Assembly: GCA_905234985.1 (NCBI GenBank) | Contig: CAJOJQ010000005.1 | Span: 62,001 to 126,000 of the forward strand | Length of the DNA stretch: 64,000 nucleotides | Reading direction: 5' to 3' | Source of the DNA: an uncultured Christensenellaceae bacterium | GTDB taxonomy: Bacteria; Bacillota; Clostridia; Christensenellales; Aristaeellaceae | In this document: in pieces, positions 36,334 to 45,885 of the stretch | Numbering within the stretch: position 1 is the first letter of the stretch | How the letters are laid out: each line of letters begins with the position of its first letter | The notes under the pieces: model-generated | Told to the model about the DNA's origin: nothing | What the model saw: the letters and a program-made list of their open reading frames with translations, nothing else | Databases searched by the model: none | Program-made: the position numbers and the translations under genes

Positions 36334-37407
36334 TTATTCGCCGGTGTACATGGCGTAGGGGATCTGCACGAACCAGCCGTCCACCACGCGATAGTTTTCG
36401 TTCAGGCCGTCGAACTTGTCCTTGCCAGCGATCAGGTTGGCGGTGATGGTAGCCACGGCGTCGGCCATACCAACGGCGTCCTGCTTGATGGTACCGGTCA
36501 TTTCGCCAGCGTTGATGGCAGCCTTGGCAGCTTCAACAGCGTCCACGCCGAACACGGGGATCACCTTGCCGTTGCCGTCGTTGTAGCCCACGGTCTTGAG
36601 GTAGTTGATGGCGCCGATGGCCATATCGTCGTTGTTGGCGATGATCAGCTCGACCATGTTGCCGTTGGCTTCATTATACTGGGACAGGATGGTGCCCATG
36701 TATTCGTAGGAAGCGGTGTTGGACCAGGTGCCGTTCAGGTCGACCAGGTACTTGTTGGCGTTCTTTTCGTCGTAGAACTTGAGGGCGGGCTTGCCAGCGG
36801 CGGTCAGCACGGCGTCAGCGTTTTCCACGCCGTACTTGGTGCGCAGGATGGCTTCCTGGTTGGCGTCGTCGCCCTTGAACATCACGTAGGAAATGACGCC
36901 GTCGCCGTTCAGGTCGATTTCGTCATAGTGCTCCAGCACGTACTGGCCGATCATGGTGCCCTGCATCTGGCCGGCTTCTTCAAACTTGGTTCCGATGAAA
37001 GCGGACTTTTCATAGCCCAGGAACATGGCGCCAGCAGCCTCGTTATCCGTGGACACGGCGCGGTTGAAGAACACGGCGGGCAGGTTCGCGCCCTTGGCCA
37101 CGTCCAGCAGGGACTGGGCCACGGAGATGGAGCCGGATTCCACCAGGTTGATGACCAGCGCGTCGGTACCGATCAGCACGGCGGTGTTGATGTCATCGGT
37201 CTGGGTGGTCTGGATGGCGTTGGAGTCCTTGTCGGTCACGGCGATGCCCTTAGCGGCAAAGGCTTCGTCCAGAGCGGTGCGGACGCTGGTCAGATATACG
37301 TCGCCAAAGGTGTACCAGGACACCAGGGCCTTGCCCTCGGCGGACGCGACAGCGCACATACCAAGCAGCATGGACAGAGCCAGAACCAGGGCGAGCAGCT
37401 TTTTCAT
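36334..37407 (-). CDS. mglB: galactose-type periplasmic binding protein
   Basis: A 357-residue exported sugar-binding protein, type I fold. The signal peptide is [20 protein letters not shown], then ASAEG. Family marks are [54 protein letters not shown], and [29 protein letters not shown]. The cysteine in LLGMCAV could be a lipidation site. It starts the mgl operon 136 bp downstream of a promoter. The ligand is probably galactose or glucose; ribose-type binding cannot be excluded from sequence alone. Confidence 0.92.
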   Translation of the reverse strand: MKKLLALVLALSMLLGMCAVASAEGKALVSWYTFGDVYLTSVRTALDEAFAAKGIAVTDKDSNAIQTTQTDDINTAVLIGTDALVINLVESGSISVAQSLLDVAKGANLPAVFFNRAVSTDNEAAGAMFLGYEKSAFIGTKFEEAGQMQGTMIGQYVLEHYDEIDLNGDGVISYVMFKGDDANQEAILRTKYGVENADAVLTAAGKPALKFYDEKNANKYLVDLNGTWSNTASYEYMGTILSQYNEANGNMVELIIANNDDMAIGAINYLKTVGYNDGNGKVIPVFGVDAVEAAKAAINAGEMTGTIKQDAVGMADAVATITANLIAGKDKFDGLNENYRVVDGWFVQIPYAMYTGE

Positions 37408-37542
37408 GGGAAACTCCTCCTCATTTTTGCGGTTGAACCGCTATTATTCCAAACGGCGCGTACGCCGATCAGATACTGTAAATACGGATCAGGATGTTCA
37501 TCTTTTGCGCGGATAAGATGCAAATTTGTTCAATCCACAGCT

Positions 37543-37571
37543 ATTATAATAGATTATCACCAAAAATACAA
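37543..37571 (-). promoter_or_regulatory. promoter of mglBAC
   Basis: On the minus strand TTGTAT (37571-37566), a 17-bp spacer and a consensus TATAAT (37548-37543) lie 136 bp before the mglB start. The long leader contains no obvious riboswitch. Confidence 0.65.
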
Positions 37572-37602
37572 GCACTTTTTTGTTGTATGCGCCGTTATAG
37601 CA

Positions 37603-38637
37603 TTACCAGCGGTTATGCACTTTTTCCGCAAAACCGGGGAAGCGGCGGATGCGGATTTCCCTGCCACCGTCCAGCACGGCGCGGCCCGTAAAGCGACCGA
37701 ACACCTGATGCTGGTCCGAGCAGATGACGCCCAAATTGATGTTGGCGCAGCGGTCCATGATGGGTTCAAAGTCCATCTCAAAGCGGTGGTCGTCGCTGGT
37801 GAATTTCCAGGGGGACAGATAATCTTCTTTTCCGTCCTTCATGGGGATTTCAAAAGTGACCTGGCTCAGTTTGTGGGCCTCGTCGTCATAGAACAGCATG
37901 TTTTCGCTGGCCGCGCTGGTGTCTCCGAAGCCGTAACCGATATTGAAGCCGAAGGGCACGCCCTCCGCAAGCCCCGAGGCGGACCCCCAATACCAGGTAT
38001 TGTCATAGGTCCATACGCCGCGGCCCCAGTCCAGCACGGCGAAGGAATGGGCGGGAGAAAACAGGTATTCTCTGTCCCCGTACACCGCCTTGCCTTCCGC
38101 CCGGAGGCAGTTGATCTTCTGATTATAATAGAACGCTTTGGGATGCCCGGCAAAGGGCGTGGCGATGACCATGGAATCCCGGGGCGCGCCGGTGAGCGTC
38201 ACGTCGAACAGCAGGGGCTTTCCGTTTCCGTTGGGAAAGCGGTCCACGTGGCCGTACAGGCGGCGGCTTTTTCCGTTGTTTTCAAAGGTGAGGGCGTAGC
38301 CCTTCCCGGACACGCTGATATCCCCCACGGCGCTGGTGGCAGGCAGCTTCCGCCCGCCGAAGGGCGGCAGGATGCCGGACCAGGTGGCCTGGCTGTGATC
38401 GTCAAAATCCAGGAGGGACACGCTGTCCATGTACAGATAGCCGTTGTCGGCGACGGTCAGGGCCAGGGCGTACCGGTCCGACACGATGCAGTAATAATCC
38501 CATTCCTTGATGCGGAAGGAAGGAGCCTTCACCGCCTCGCGGTCATAATCCTTGACGAGGGACAGGGCGTAGCCTCTTTCCGCCAGTCGCCCGTTTGCGT
38601 CCAGCAAAGGGCCGGGGGCGGTCATGCGATGCTGCAT
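37603..38637 (-). CDS. DUF2804 family protein
   Basis: A 344-residue soluble protein of the DUF2804 family, beta-rich, with recognisable stretches KEWDYYCIVSDRYALALTVADNGY, PFAGHPKAFYYNQKINCL, FAVLDWGRGVWTYDNTWYWGSASG, and a C-terminal ICSDQHQVFGRFTG. Function is unknown in the family. ATG 38637 has AGGAGG five bases upstream. It lies downstream of a GNAT gene, separated by inverted-repeat element B. Confidence 0.78.
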   Translation of the reverse strand: MQHRMTAPGPLLDANGRLAERGYALSLVKDYDREAVKAPSFRIKEWDYYCIVSDRYALALTVADNGYLYMDSVSLLDFDDHSQATWSGILPPFGGRKLPATSAVGDISVSGKGYALTFENNGKSRRLYGHVDRFPNGNGKPLLFDVTLTGAPRDSMVIATPFAGHPKAFYYNQKINCLRAEGKAVYGDREYLFSPAHSFAVLDWGRGVWTYDNTWYWGSASGLAEGVPFGFNIGYGFGDTSAASENMLFYDDEAHKLSQVTFEIPMKDGKEDYLSPWKFTSDDHRFEMDFEPIMDRCANINLGVICSDQHQVFGRFTGRAVLDGGREIRIRRFPGFAEKVHNRW

Positions 38638-38666
38638 AAAAACCTCCTTTTCTGATGAAAAAGTGA

Positions 38667-38774
38667 AAAGCGGAAAGTGAAAAGTGAAAATATAAATGGA
38701 CAGCGTCCCTAGTGGCAGCCAACGGTATTGCCGACTATATAGCTCTCCACTTTCCACTTTTCACTTTCCACTTT
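38667..38774. repeat. inverted-repeat element B (low-complexity arms)
   Basis: Arms 38667-38690 and 38751-38774 pair over 24 bp with two mismatches and are built from GAAAAGTG / GGAAAGTG units. The core GCCGACTATATAG (38730-38742) lies beside the right arm and is the reverse complement of the core in element C. The right arm begins at the stop codon of the GNAT gene (38774-38776). Confidence 0.85.
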
Positions 38775-39340
38775 TATGTTCGCGGATCGCCGCGCAGAAT
38801 GGCGTACAGCGCCACGTCCACATATTTGCCCTTGTTTTTCACCCGCTGGCGCAGGACGCCCTCGTACTGCATGCCCACGTGGGCCATCACCCGGCCGGAG
38901 GCGGGGTTGTCCACCTCGTGCTGGGCCTCAATGCGGTTCAGGCGCAATTCATGAAAGCCGAATTCCACCACCCGCCGCAGGGCCTCGGTCATAACGCCAT
39001 GGTTCCAGTACTCCCGGCTCAGGCTGTACCCCACCTCGGCGCTCTTGTATTCATGGTTGACCCACATAAAGCCGATGGTGCCAATCATGCGACCTGAATC
39101 CTTCAGCGTGATGGCGAAGGAACCGGGCAAACCCTGGCGGTACTGCCGGATGGCCCCCCGCAAGAACTGGCGGGAATCCCGCAGGGTTTCGTGGGTGTCC
39201 CACAGCACGTAGCGGCTCACCTGGGGATCTTTGGCGTACGCGAACAAATCCCTGGCGTCGCTCATGCGCAGGGGGCGCAAAATCAGCCGTTCCGTTTCCA
39301 GAGCAGGGAGCTGGGAAAAAATTCCCTGAAAAAACTGCAT
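38774..39340 (-). CDS. RimJ/RimL-type GNAT acetyltransferase
   Basis: A 188-residue GNAT protein beginning ...LETERLILRPLRMSDARDLFAYAKDP, the classic RimJ/RimL opening. The acetyl-CoA strand region GTIGFMWVNHEYKSAEVGYSL and C-terminal NPASGRVMAHVGMQYEGVLRQ follow. The likely substrate is an N-terminal amine of a protein or a small molecule. It is full length. Its stop codon coincides with the start of element B. Confidence 0.88.
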   Translation of the reverse strand: MQFFQGIFSQLPALETERLILRPLRMSDARDLFAYAKDPQVSRYVLWDTHETLRDSRQFLRGAIRQYRQGLPGSFAITLKDSGRMIGTIGFMWVNHEYKSAEVGYSLSREYWNHGVMTEALRRVVEFGFHELRLNRIEAQHEVDNPASGRVMAHVGMQYEGVLRQRVKNKGKYVDVALYAILRGDPRT

Positions 39341-39368
39341 GGACGTATCGTTTCCTTTGAATGTTAGG

Positions 39369-39512
39369 TTAAATGTGTTGTGTCGGCAGGCCCGCGAAGG
39401 GGCCGCCGCTGCCCGTCAGCAGGGCCAGCGTCAGCAGCCCCACGCCCAGGGCCAGCAGCAAAAACAGGATGAAAAGGATCAGCCGGTATACGGGATGCTT
39501 CTCTTTTTTCAT
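39369..39512 (-). CDS. 47-residue single-span membrane protein
   Basis: A short open frame from ATG 39512 to TAA 39369 encodes a basic N-terminus (MKKEKHPVYR), one long hydrophobic helix (LILFILFLLLALGVGLLTLA) and a short polar tail ending GLPTQHI. The topology is credible for a small membrane protein. The ribosome binding site is weak (AAAGAGAA). It lies between the NUDIX and GNAT genes on the same strand. Confidence 0.55.
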   Translation of the reverse strand: MKKEKHPVYRLILFILFLLLALGVGLLTLALLTGSGGPFAGLPTQHI

Positions 39513-39536
39513 GGTGATATTCTCTTTTTTTGGCAA

Positions 39537-40163
39537 TTATTTGGCTTCCCGGGATGAACAGGCGCTTGTGAACCGTTGTATGGCTGTGGAAGCGTCCAGC
39601 AGCGGCTTATCCGCCGCCGCCAGGACCTGATGGGCCATCAGCAGCCCGATCACCGTTTTGCTGTCCCGGAACTCCCCGGACATACAAAGGGACACGGCCT
39701 CCGAAAGGGGCATCCGGGTCAACCCCAAGAATTCGTCCGCGTCCGGATGGGCGTTCCGCTGGCTCAAGCCGGTGGCCAGATAAATAGAAATCTGCTCGTT
39801 GCAGAAACCGGGGGTGGTATAAATTGAAGTGAGCTTTCGCCATTCCGCGGCTTGCAGCCCCGTTTCCTCCTCCAGCTCCCGCTTGGCGGCGGCGAAGGGG
39901 TCCTCGCTGAGAGAATCCAGCTTGCCCGCCGGGATTTCCCAGGTACACTGGCCGATGGCCACCCTGTGCTGGCGCACCAGCGTGACCATGCCCTGATCAT
40001 CCACCGGCACGATGGCCGACGCGCCGTTGTGGCGCACGATTTCCCGCATGGCCGTTTCTCCGTTGGGCAGCTCCACCTGCCACTTTTCCACGCGGATGAT
40101 TTTGCCGGGATATATTTCTTCACTGGAAAGGAATTTTTCCCGCAGCGATTCGTCCCTGATCAT
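39537..40163 (-). CDS. NUDIX hydrolase, ADP-ribose pyrophosphatase type
   Basis: A 208-residue enzyme that should hydrolyse ADP-ribose or related nucleoside diphosphates. The Nudix box is visible as AGKLDSLSEDPFAAAKRELEEETG. VKWxVELPNGE-like and REIVRHNGASAIVPV strands precede it, and FCNEQISIYLATGL follows, as in ADPRase. ATG 40163 is preferred because GGAGG lies eight bases upstream; ATG 40178 would add five residues. The 40179-40276 stretch upstream has no gene. Confidence 0.88.
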   Translation of the reverse strand: MIRDESLREKFLSSEEIYPGKIIRVEKWQVELPNGETAMREIVRHNGASAIVPVDDQGMVTLVRQHRVAIGQCTWEIPAGKLDSLSEDPFAAAKRELEEETGLQAAEWRKLTSIYTTPGFCNEQISIYLATGLSQRNAHPDADEFLGLTRMPLSEAVSLCMSGEFRDSKTVIGLLMAHQVLAAADKPLLDASTAIQRFTSACSSREAK

Positions 40164-40276
40164 GTTCTGTTCCTCCATTGTAAACGTTCCTGCTCTATAT
40201 TCAACGTCCGTTTCTCAAATCCTGCCTGACGTGGGGAAATATCCGCGTCCGCCCAGCTTTTTCATGGGCCGAAGCA

Positions 40277-40306
40277 TTGACACGAATTGTATTCTGTAAT
40301 ACAATT
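40277..40306 (+). promoter_or_regulatory. consensus promoter overlapped by a perfect dyad
   Basis: TTGACA (40277-40282), 17-bp spacer and TACAAT (40300-40305) precede the giant surface protein. A perfect inverted repeat AATTGTATT-CTGT-AATACAATT (40285-40306) covers the spacer and the -10. This arrangement is typical of a repressor operator. Confidence 0.78.
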
Positions 40307-40357
40307 GAAACAGTTTCGCGGTTATTCGATGATTTCCGAAGGAGGCATCGCGTTATC

Positions 40358-43300
40358 ATGAAAGGGATCATCCGTATCGTTTCGCTTTTCCTGGTTTTAT
40401 TCTGCCTGCTGCTGCCCTTTGGCGCGCTGGCCGCTTCCGCCCGGGACATGAGCATTTCCGTGCAGTGGACGGACGAATCCGGCGCGGTGCAGTGGAGCAA
40501 TCCCGCTGTACCCGTCACCGATTCGCCCCAGGAAACCCGGTTTTGGCTGGCGCTGTCCCCGGGAACGCCCCTGACCGGCCTTACGCTGAACATCAGCGAT
40601 CTGACCGGCGGCGTAGCTTATTTCGAGCCGGGCCAGGACTCGCTTCTGGAATATGTGACTGACGCCATGGGCAGTTTGGATCAGCCCTGCGTAAACATTT
40701 CCGGCTATAACGCCGCGGGCGAGCTGGTGGCGGTTTATTCCCTGTACATTTCTTATCAGCCGCTGCCCCAGGAGACCCCGGTGCAGCCCGCCGCCGTCAC
40801 CGTTCATTATGTGGACGAAAACGGCTATCCCCTGTTGGCCGATCAGACCCTGACCTTCGGGGAGGGCGTTTCCTCCGTATCCGCCATGCCCATCGGCGGC
40901 TATTCCCTGACCGGCGCGGACGCATATACTGTTACCGTGGATCAGACCGGCGCGCATCCCGCCGACGTGACCTTTACCTATACCCGCATTGTGGTATCCG
41001 CCGCCGTGACCGTTCGTTTTGTGGACGAAAACGGCTATCCCCTGCTGAACGACCAGGTCATCAATTACGACGCGGGCCAGCATCAGGTGAACGCCCCCGC
41101 CATCGAGGGGTACGTACTCACCGGCAGCGCCCAGTACGTTGTCACCGTGAATGAAAACGGCGCGGACGCCGAAACAATCACCTTTACCTACGCCCCCTAT
41201 GTGGCCCCGGCCAGCGTGACCGTCCATTATGTGGATGAAAACGGCCAGCCGCTGCGCGCGGATGAAGCGACCGTTTTGGAGGGCGGCAGCCACACGCTGC
41301 ATGCCCCCGCCATCTCCGGCTACACCGTGCAGGGAAGCGGCGATGCGGCTGTGACCGTCACTTCCGAGGGCGCTTTCCCCGGGGAAGTGACCTTCTGGTA
41401 CAGCCGGGAGGTGCTGCCCGCCGCCGTTCTCGTCCATTATGTGGACGACGAAGGCAAGCGGATCGCCGAGGATATGACGCAGACCGTACAGCCCGGCTAC
41501 AATCAGGTGTACCCCGCCGCCGGGATTTCCACCGAGCTGTATCAGTCCGCCGCTCCCGAAGCCTATGAGGTATTCGTCACCGCCGACGGGGCTTCCCCCG
41601 CGGAAATCACCTTCACCTACCGCCGCATCGTGCAGCCCGTGAACGTGACCGTGCATTATGTGGACGACCGGGGCGAATCCGTCGCGCCGGATGAGGTGCG
41701 CACCTACGGCGAGGGCGAACACACCATTACCCCCGCGGTCAAACTTGCCTCCGCGGAGGATTATCAGGCGGCACAGCCCGCCTCCTATCCCCTGACGGTG
41801 AATCTTTCAGGCGGCAGCGTCAGCGAGGTCACGTTTACCTACGTCCGCAAAGTCAAGCCCGCCTACGTCACCGTACACTACACCGACGCCCAGGGAATGC
41901 CCGTGGCCGAAGATTCCCAGCTGCTGTTTGAAGGCGGCAGCTTCGTGGTGTTCCCCCAGCCCAAGACGCTGCCGGACCGGTATTTCCAGGCGGCGGGCGA
42001 TCCCGAATTCCAAACCGTGACGGTAGACGCCGACGGGGCGCACCCCAGCGAAATCACCTTCATCTATGAATACAAGGCCGTTCCGCCGGTGACGCTGCCC
42101 GTGTACTACCGCGACGCGGAGACCGGGGCGGACGTGGCCCTGAGCGGTACGGTCACGCTGCCCCCGGACGCTGTGACGCCCGTCGCCGCCGCGCCGGAAA
42201 GCCTGCTCCCCGATTATATCCTGCTGGACGACCCCACCGTGTACGTTACGGTGAACGCCGACGGCGAAGCGAATCTTTCCGAAATCGTGTTCCTCTATCA
42301 ATACCTGGCCCCCACGGCGGAACCCACCGCCGAACCCACGGCGGAACCCACTCCGGAGCCGATCGCCGAACCTACCCCTGAACCCACCCTGGAGCCGACG
42401 GCGGAACCCGCCCCGGAGCCGACCGCCGAACCCACGGCGGAACCCACCCCGGAACCGACCGCTGAACCCACGGCGGAACCCGGCCCCGTTATGGTGTATG
42501 TGTACTACGCAGACCCGGAGGGCAACGACGTGGCCTCCCCCGGCGTGGTATGGTGCGGCTTGGGCGATACGGAAATCACCGCCGCGCCCACGGACCTGGC
42601 CGACGGCTATCTGCCCGACGGGCCGCAGACCGCCCTGGTACACGTGGATGAAAACGGCCCCGATCCCGCCGAAATCGTGTTTACTTACCGCCTGATCACG
42701 GAACCCGCCGCTCCCAAGGTGGCGCTTGTCACCGTAAAATATCTTTCTCCCACGGAAGAAGTGTTCTATTCCTATTTCGCCACCTGCGTGGAAGGCCAGG
42801 AAAACAAGGTGGACGTGGACTGGGAGCAGGTGGACGGCAGTTTAGGCTATGAGCTTGCGTCCGATCCCGCCGTTTATGTGGCTGTGGACAATACCGGCGC
42901 GGCTTATCCCGCCGAAGTGATCTTCCGCTTCCGCAACGAAGTCAACGCCTATGTGACCATTCATTATCTGGACGCTGCCGACGGGCGGGCCGTAGCCTCC
43001 CCGCAGCAGGAAATCTGCTATGTAGGCACAAACATCATCGAAAAACCCCCGCTGGATTTGGAAGCGAACTACGTTGCCGTTCCCGGCGCATCCTCCGCCA
43101 CCGTCGTTTTAGACGCGGAAGGCAATCTGACGCCGAATGAAGTCACGTTCCTGTACGCTTCCGTTGCCACAGCCACCCCCGCGCCCCAGATTCCGGCCTA
43201 TGATACGCCCGCGGACATCTATTTCTATCCCTCGGGCAAGTCCATCAACGTGCGCTCCACGCCCACCACCGTGGAAGACAACATCGTCGGCGTTGTGAAC

Positions 43301-45820
43301 GCCGGCATGTTGGGCCACGCGCTGGGCAAAGTGACCAACAGCGACGGCAAGGTCTGGTACGCCGTGGAAATCAACGGCATGATGGGCTATATGAGCGAAA
43401 GCGTGATGCGGCCCCTCAGCGAAGCGGAAATCGCCGCCCTGTTCAACTATACCCTGGCGCCCACCCAGGTGCCCACGCCCGCGCCCACGGAAATTCCCGA
43501 CAATATGGTGATCGACCGCTGGGGCGCCACCGTGGATTCCGTCAACTTCCGCAAGAAGGCCGGTCGGAACGGGGATAAGATCAGCAGCGTGAAAAAGAAT
43601 ACCCGCGTATGGATTTACAGCGTGCTGAACGCCGACGGCGAACAGTGGTATGCCGTGCGCTGCAACGGCGTGGACGGCTATATGATGGCCAAGTACGTAC
43701 AGGTTGCCGACGAGGCGGAAAGCGACGCCATCCAGGCCCAGCTCGCCTCCCCCATGCCCACCCAAACGCCCCTTATGACCCCCGTGCCCACGGAAGCGCC
43801 CACCTTGGAACCCACGTTGGAGCCTACCCTGGAGCCTACGGAAGAACCCACCCAGGAGCCTACCGCCGAACCCACCCTGGAACCCACGGCGGAGCCTGCC
43901 CCGGAACTCACCGAAGGGCCTACCCTGGAGCCTACGCCCGAACCCACTGAAGAACCCACCCCGGAACCCACGAGCATGCCTTCCTACCGGGGTTATGCCG
44001 TCACGATCGCCCAGACCGCGCTGCGCACGGGCGTGAGCCAGACGGACGACACCATTCTGGAAATGCTGCCCGCCGAGGCGCTGATCCTGGTCAACGGCGA
44101 AACCTATGTGGACGGCGTCATCTGGGATTCCGTACAGGCGCTGAGCAGCGGCAATTGGGGCTTCATTCCCCAGTCCGCCCTGCGGTTCATCAACACCGAG
44201 GAGGCCCGGTACTATCTGGAGCTGCTGCAGCCCACCCCCACCCCCACCGCGCTTCCCATGGAGCATACCGAGGGCCTGGCTATGACCTTGGGCAACGGCG
44301 TGCCCATGCGCACATTCGCGAATACGAATGGCGAAATCATCGACCTGCTGCCCTATATGGCGGTGGTGTATGTGGATCAGCAAGTATACGCGGGCGGCGT
44401 TGCCTGGCATGTGGTGCAGTACAACGGCGCGTGGGGCTACATCCGCCAGGATCAGCTGCGCATGATGAGCGCGGAAGAAGTTCTGAGTTACGAAGAAAAC
44501 CTGGCCGCCGGCACGCCCACCCCCACCGCCGAACCCATGCCCACGCCCATGCCCGTGACCGAAGACAGCCTGAGCAGCTACGGCCATGTGCAGAGCAGAA
44601 GCGGCAAGGTGAACCTGCGCAGCGAACCCACCACCAAGAACAGCAACCAGATCCGCCAGCTGGATAATTACGCCTTCGCCCTGGTTTTGGGCGCCGTCAT
44701 CAACGAAGAAGGCACCTGGTACCACATCAATCAGGGCGGCATTGAAGGCTATATCCGCAGCGATTACTTCCACGTACTCACCCTCGGCGAGCTTTCCGAT
44801 TTCCTCCAGAGCAGCGAATATCTGAACGCCAGCAGCAATAATACCACCACCAGCGCCGACGCCAGCCAGATCCAGCCCGTGGAGGATTATAACAGGACCG
44901 TGTGGCATAATCCTGCCGCGACGGCCTCCTACGAACCCTTCAATCCCTTCGCCACCCCCACGCCGGATCCGGAGAGGCTGGCCACGGAAGCGCCTACGCC
45001 TGCGCCTTCCCCCACGCCCACCCCGGAAATCGCCCCGGTGGTGCCGGACAACAGCACGATCCTGCCGCAAAACAACGTGCAGCAGGGCGGTTCTCCCTGG
45101 CCCTGGGTGCTGGCGGCGCTGGGCGTCGCGGGCGCGGGCGGCGCGTATTACACATACGTGCGCAGGCAGAATGAAAAGCGCAGGCAGGCAATGCTGGCCG
45201 AACAGGCCCGCGCCGCGCGCAGTGCGGCGGGCCGTCCCCAGATGCGCACAGCCCAGAACAACCCCGGCCAGAATCCTCCGCGGCCCGCCTATCCCAATCC
45301 CAGCGCGCCCTTCATGCCGCCCCAGGGCGGCTCGCCCCAGCCCACGCAGAACGCTCCCCAGGGCACCGGAATTTACCGTCCCGCAAGCGCGGCCGCGCGG
45401 CAGGCGGAAGAGCAGGGTAATACCCTCGGTTATCAGCCCGTGCGGCAGGCCACGCAGACCTATCAGCCCCTGCGGCGGGAAAACGCTTCCTATCCGCAGA
45501 CCACGCAGGTTTATGGCCGTCCCGCCAGCCAGCCGAAGCCGGAAAGCCCCGTTGGCGGAGAATCCTTCCGGCCCGCCCCGGTGGACCCCAACGCCCGTCC
45601 GCTGAACCTGCAAATCAAAACAGCCAAGGTCAGTCTGGAGGATACGCCCATCGCCCGCGAAACAGCCGCGCCCACCGTTCCCAGCAATGCGGCTGCGCCT
45701 GCCGTTTCCAGCGAAGCGACCGCGCCTGCCGCCCCCAGGCAGCGCATCCGCCGCACGGAGCGCAATAAGAACCTGTACGACAGCTACGGCAGCGGCGACA
45801 GCAGCGACCGCAACGCGTGA
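40358..45820 (+). CDS. giant MucBP-repeat / SH3b surface protein
   Basis: An 1820-residue exported protein. Residues 1-26 are a signal peptide (LFCLLLPFGALAASA). Ten MucBP-like repeats of about 70 residues follow: seven at about 144-650 and three at about 710-935. Each opens with VTVHYVDENG-like and closes with VTFTY-like strands. Glu-Pro-Thr-rich linkers separate blocks (about 651-708 and 1127-1207). Five SH3b domains lie at about 951-1024, 1050-1117, 1209-1278, 1304-1371 and 1404-1478. A single membrane helix (WPWVLAALGVAGAGGAYYTYV, about 1581-1601) is followed by a basic stop-transfer and a 215-residue Pro/Gln-rich cytoplasmic tail. It probably binds mucin or glycans and the cell wall. No LPXTG motif is seen. 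ATG 40358 has AAGGAGG 12 bases upstream. Confidence 0.85.
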   Translation: MKGIIRIVSLFLVLFCLLLPFGALAASARDMSISVQWTDESGAVQWSNPAVPVTDSPQETRFWLALSPGTPLTGLTLNISDLTGGVAYFEPGQDSLLEYVTDAMGSLDQPCVNISGYNAAGELVAVYSLYISYQPLPQETPVQPAAVTVHYVDENGYPLLADQTLTFGEGVSSVSAMPIGGYSLTGADAYTVTVDQTGAHPADVTFTYTRIVVSAAVTVRFVDENGYPLLNDQVINYDAGQHQVNAPAIEGYVLTGSAQYVVTVNENGADAETITFTYAPYVAPASVTVHYVDENGQPLRADEATVLEGGSHTLHAPAISGYTVQGSGDAAVTVTSEGAFPGEVTFWYSREVLPAAVLVHYVDDEGKRIAEDMTQTVQPGYNQVYPAAGISTELYQSAAPEAYEVFVTADGASPAEITFTYRRIVQPVNVTVHYVDDRGESVAPDEVRTYGEGEHTITPAVKLASAEDYQAAQPASYPLTVNLSGGSVSEVTFTYVRKVKPAYVTVHYTDAQGMPVAEDSQLLFEGGSFVVFPQPKTLPDRYFQAAGDPEFQTVTVDADGAHPSEITFIYEYKAVPPVTLPVYYRDAETGADVALSGTVTLPPDAVTPVAAAPESLLPDYILLDDPTVYVTVNADGEANLSEIVFLYQYLAPTAEPTAEPTAEPTPEPIAEPTPEPTLEPTAEPAPEPTAEPTAEPTPEPTAEPTAEPGPVMVYVYYADPEGNDVASPGVVWCGLGDTEITAAPTDLADGYLPDGPQTALVHVDENGPDPAEIVFTYRLITEPAAPKVALVTVKYLSPTEEVFYSYFATCVEGQENKVDVDWEQVDGSLGYELASDPAVYVAVDNTGAAYPAEVIFRFRNEVNAYVTIHYLDAADGRAVASPQQEICYVGTNIIEKPPLDLEANYVAVPGASSATVVLDAEGNLTPNEVTFLYASVATATPAPQIPAYDTPADIYFYPSGKSINVRSTPTTVEDNIVGVVNAGMLGHALGKVTNSDGKVWYAVEINGMMGYMSESVMRPLSEAEIAALFNYTLAPTQVPTPAPTEIPDNMVIDRWGATVDSVNFRKKAGRNGDKISSVKKNTRVWIYSVLNADGEQWYAVRCNGVDGYMMAKYVQVADEAESDAIQAQLASPMPTQTPLMTPVPTEAPTLEPTLEPTLEPTEEPTQEPTAEPTLEPTAEPAPELTEGPTLEPTPEPTEEPTPEPTSMPSYRGYAVTIAQTALRTGVSQTDDTILEMLPAEALILVNGETYVDGVIWDSVQALSSGNWGFIPQSALRFINTEEARYYLELLQPTPTPTALPMEHTEGLAMTLGNGVPMRTFANTNGEIIDLLPYMAVVYVDQQVYAGGVAWHVVQYNGAWGYIRQDQLRMMSAEEVLSYEENLAAGTPTPTAEPMPTPMPVTEDSLSSYGHVQSRSGKVNLRSEPTTKNSNQIRQLDNYAFALVLGAVINEEGTWYHINQGGIEGYIRSDYFHVLTLGELSDFLQSSEYLNASSNNTTTSADASQIQPVEDYNRTVWHNPAATASYEPFNPFATPTPDPERLATEAPTPAPSPTPTPEIAPVVPDNSTILPQNNVQQGGSPWPWVLAALGVAGAGGAYYTYVRRQNEKRRQAMLAEQARAARSAAGRPQMRTAQNNPGQNPPRPAYPNPSAPFMPPQGGSPQPTQNAPQGTGIYRPASAAARQAEEQGNTLGYQPVRQATQTYQPLRRENASYPQTTQVYGRPASQPKPESPVGGESFRPAPVDPNARPLNLQIKTAKVSLEDTPIARETAAPTVPSNAAAPAVSSEATAPAAPRQRIRRTERNKNLYDSYGSGDSSDRNA
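42313..42480 (+). repeat. Pro-Thr-Glu coding repeat
   Basis: Reiterated GAACCCACCGCC-like and GAGCCGACC-like units within the surface-protein gene encode EPTAEPT-type linkers. A second, more diverged tract lies at 43790-43975. They are in frame and likely to vary in copy number. Confidence 0.85.
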
Positions 45821-45885
45821 TTCCCGCGGGGCTGGAAGTCCGTCTTCCGGCCCCGTTTTCCATCAAGACGGAGGTAGAAAAAACC

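Noticed and set aside
37408-37602. Riboswitch in the mglB leader
   Set aside because: The leader shows no conserved aptamer motif that I can recognise; only a promoter is supported.
36070-38655. An 861-codon open frame on the plus strand antisense to mglA, mglB and DUF2804
   Set aside because: It is a mirror of GC-rich coding on the other strand, spans three genes and their gaps, and has no recognisable domain or ribosome binding site.
42313-43975. CRISPR-like or non-coding tandem repeats
   Set aside because: The repeats are in frame and encode Pro-Thr-Glu linkers of the surface protein.
43109-45613. An 834-codon frame on the minus strand within the surface-protein gene
   Set aside because: Its Gly/Arg-rich composition follows from the complementary strand of Pro/Ala/Thr repeats; no family features.
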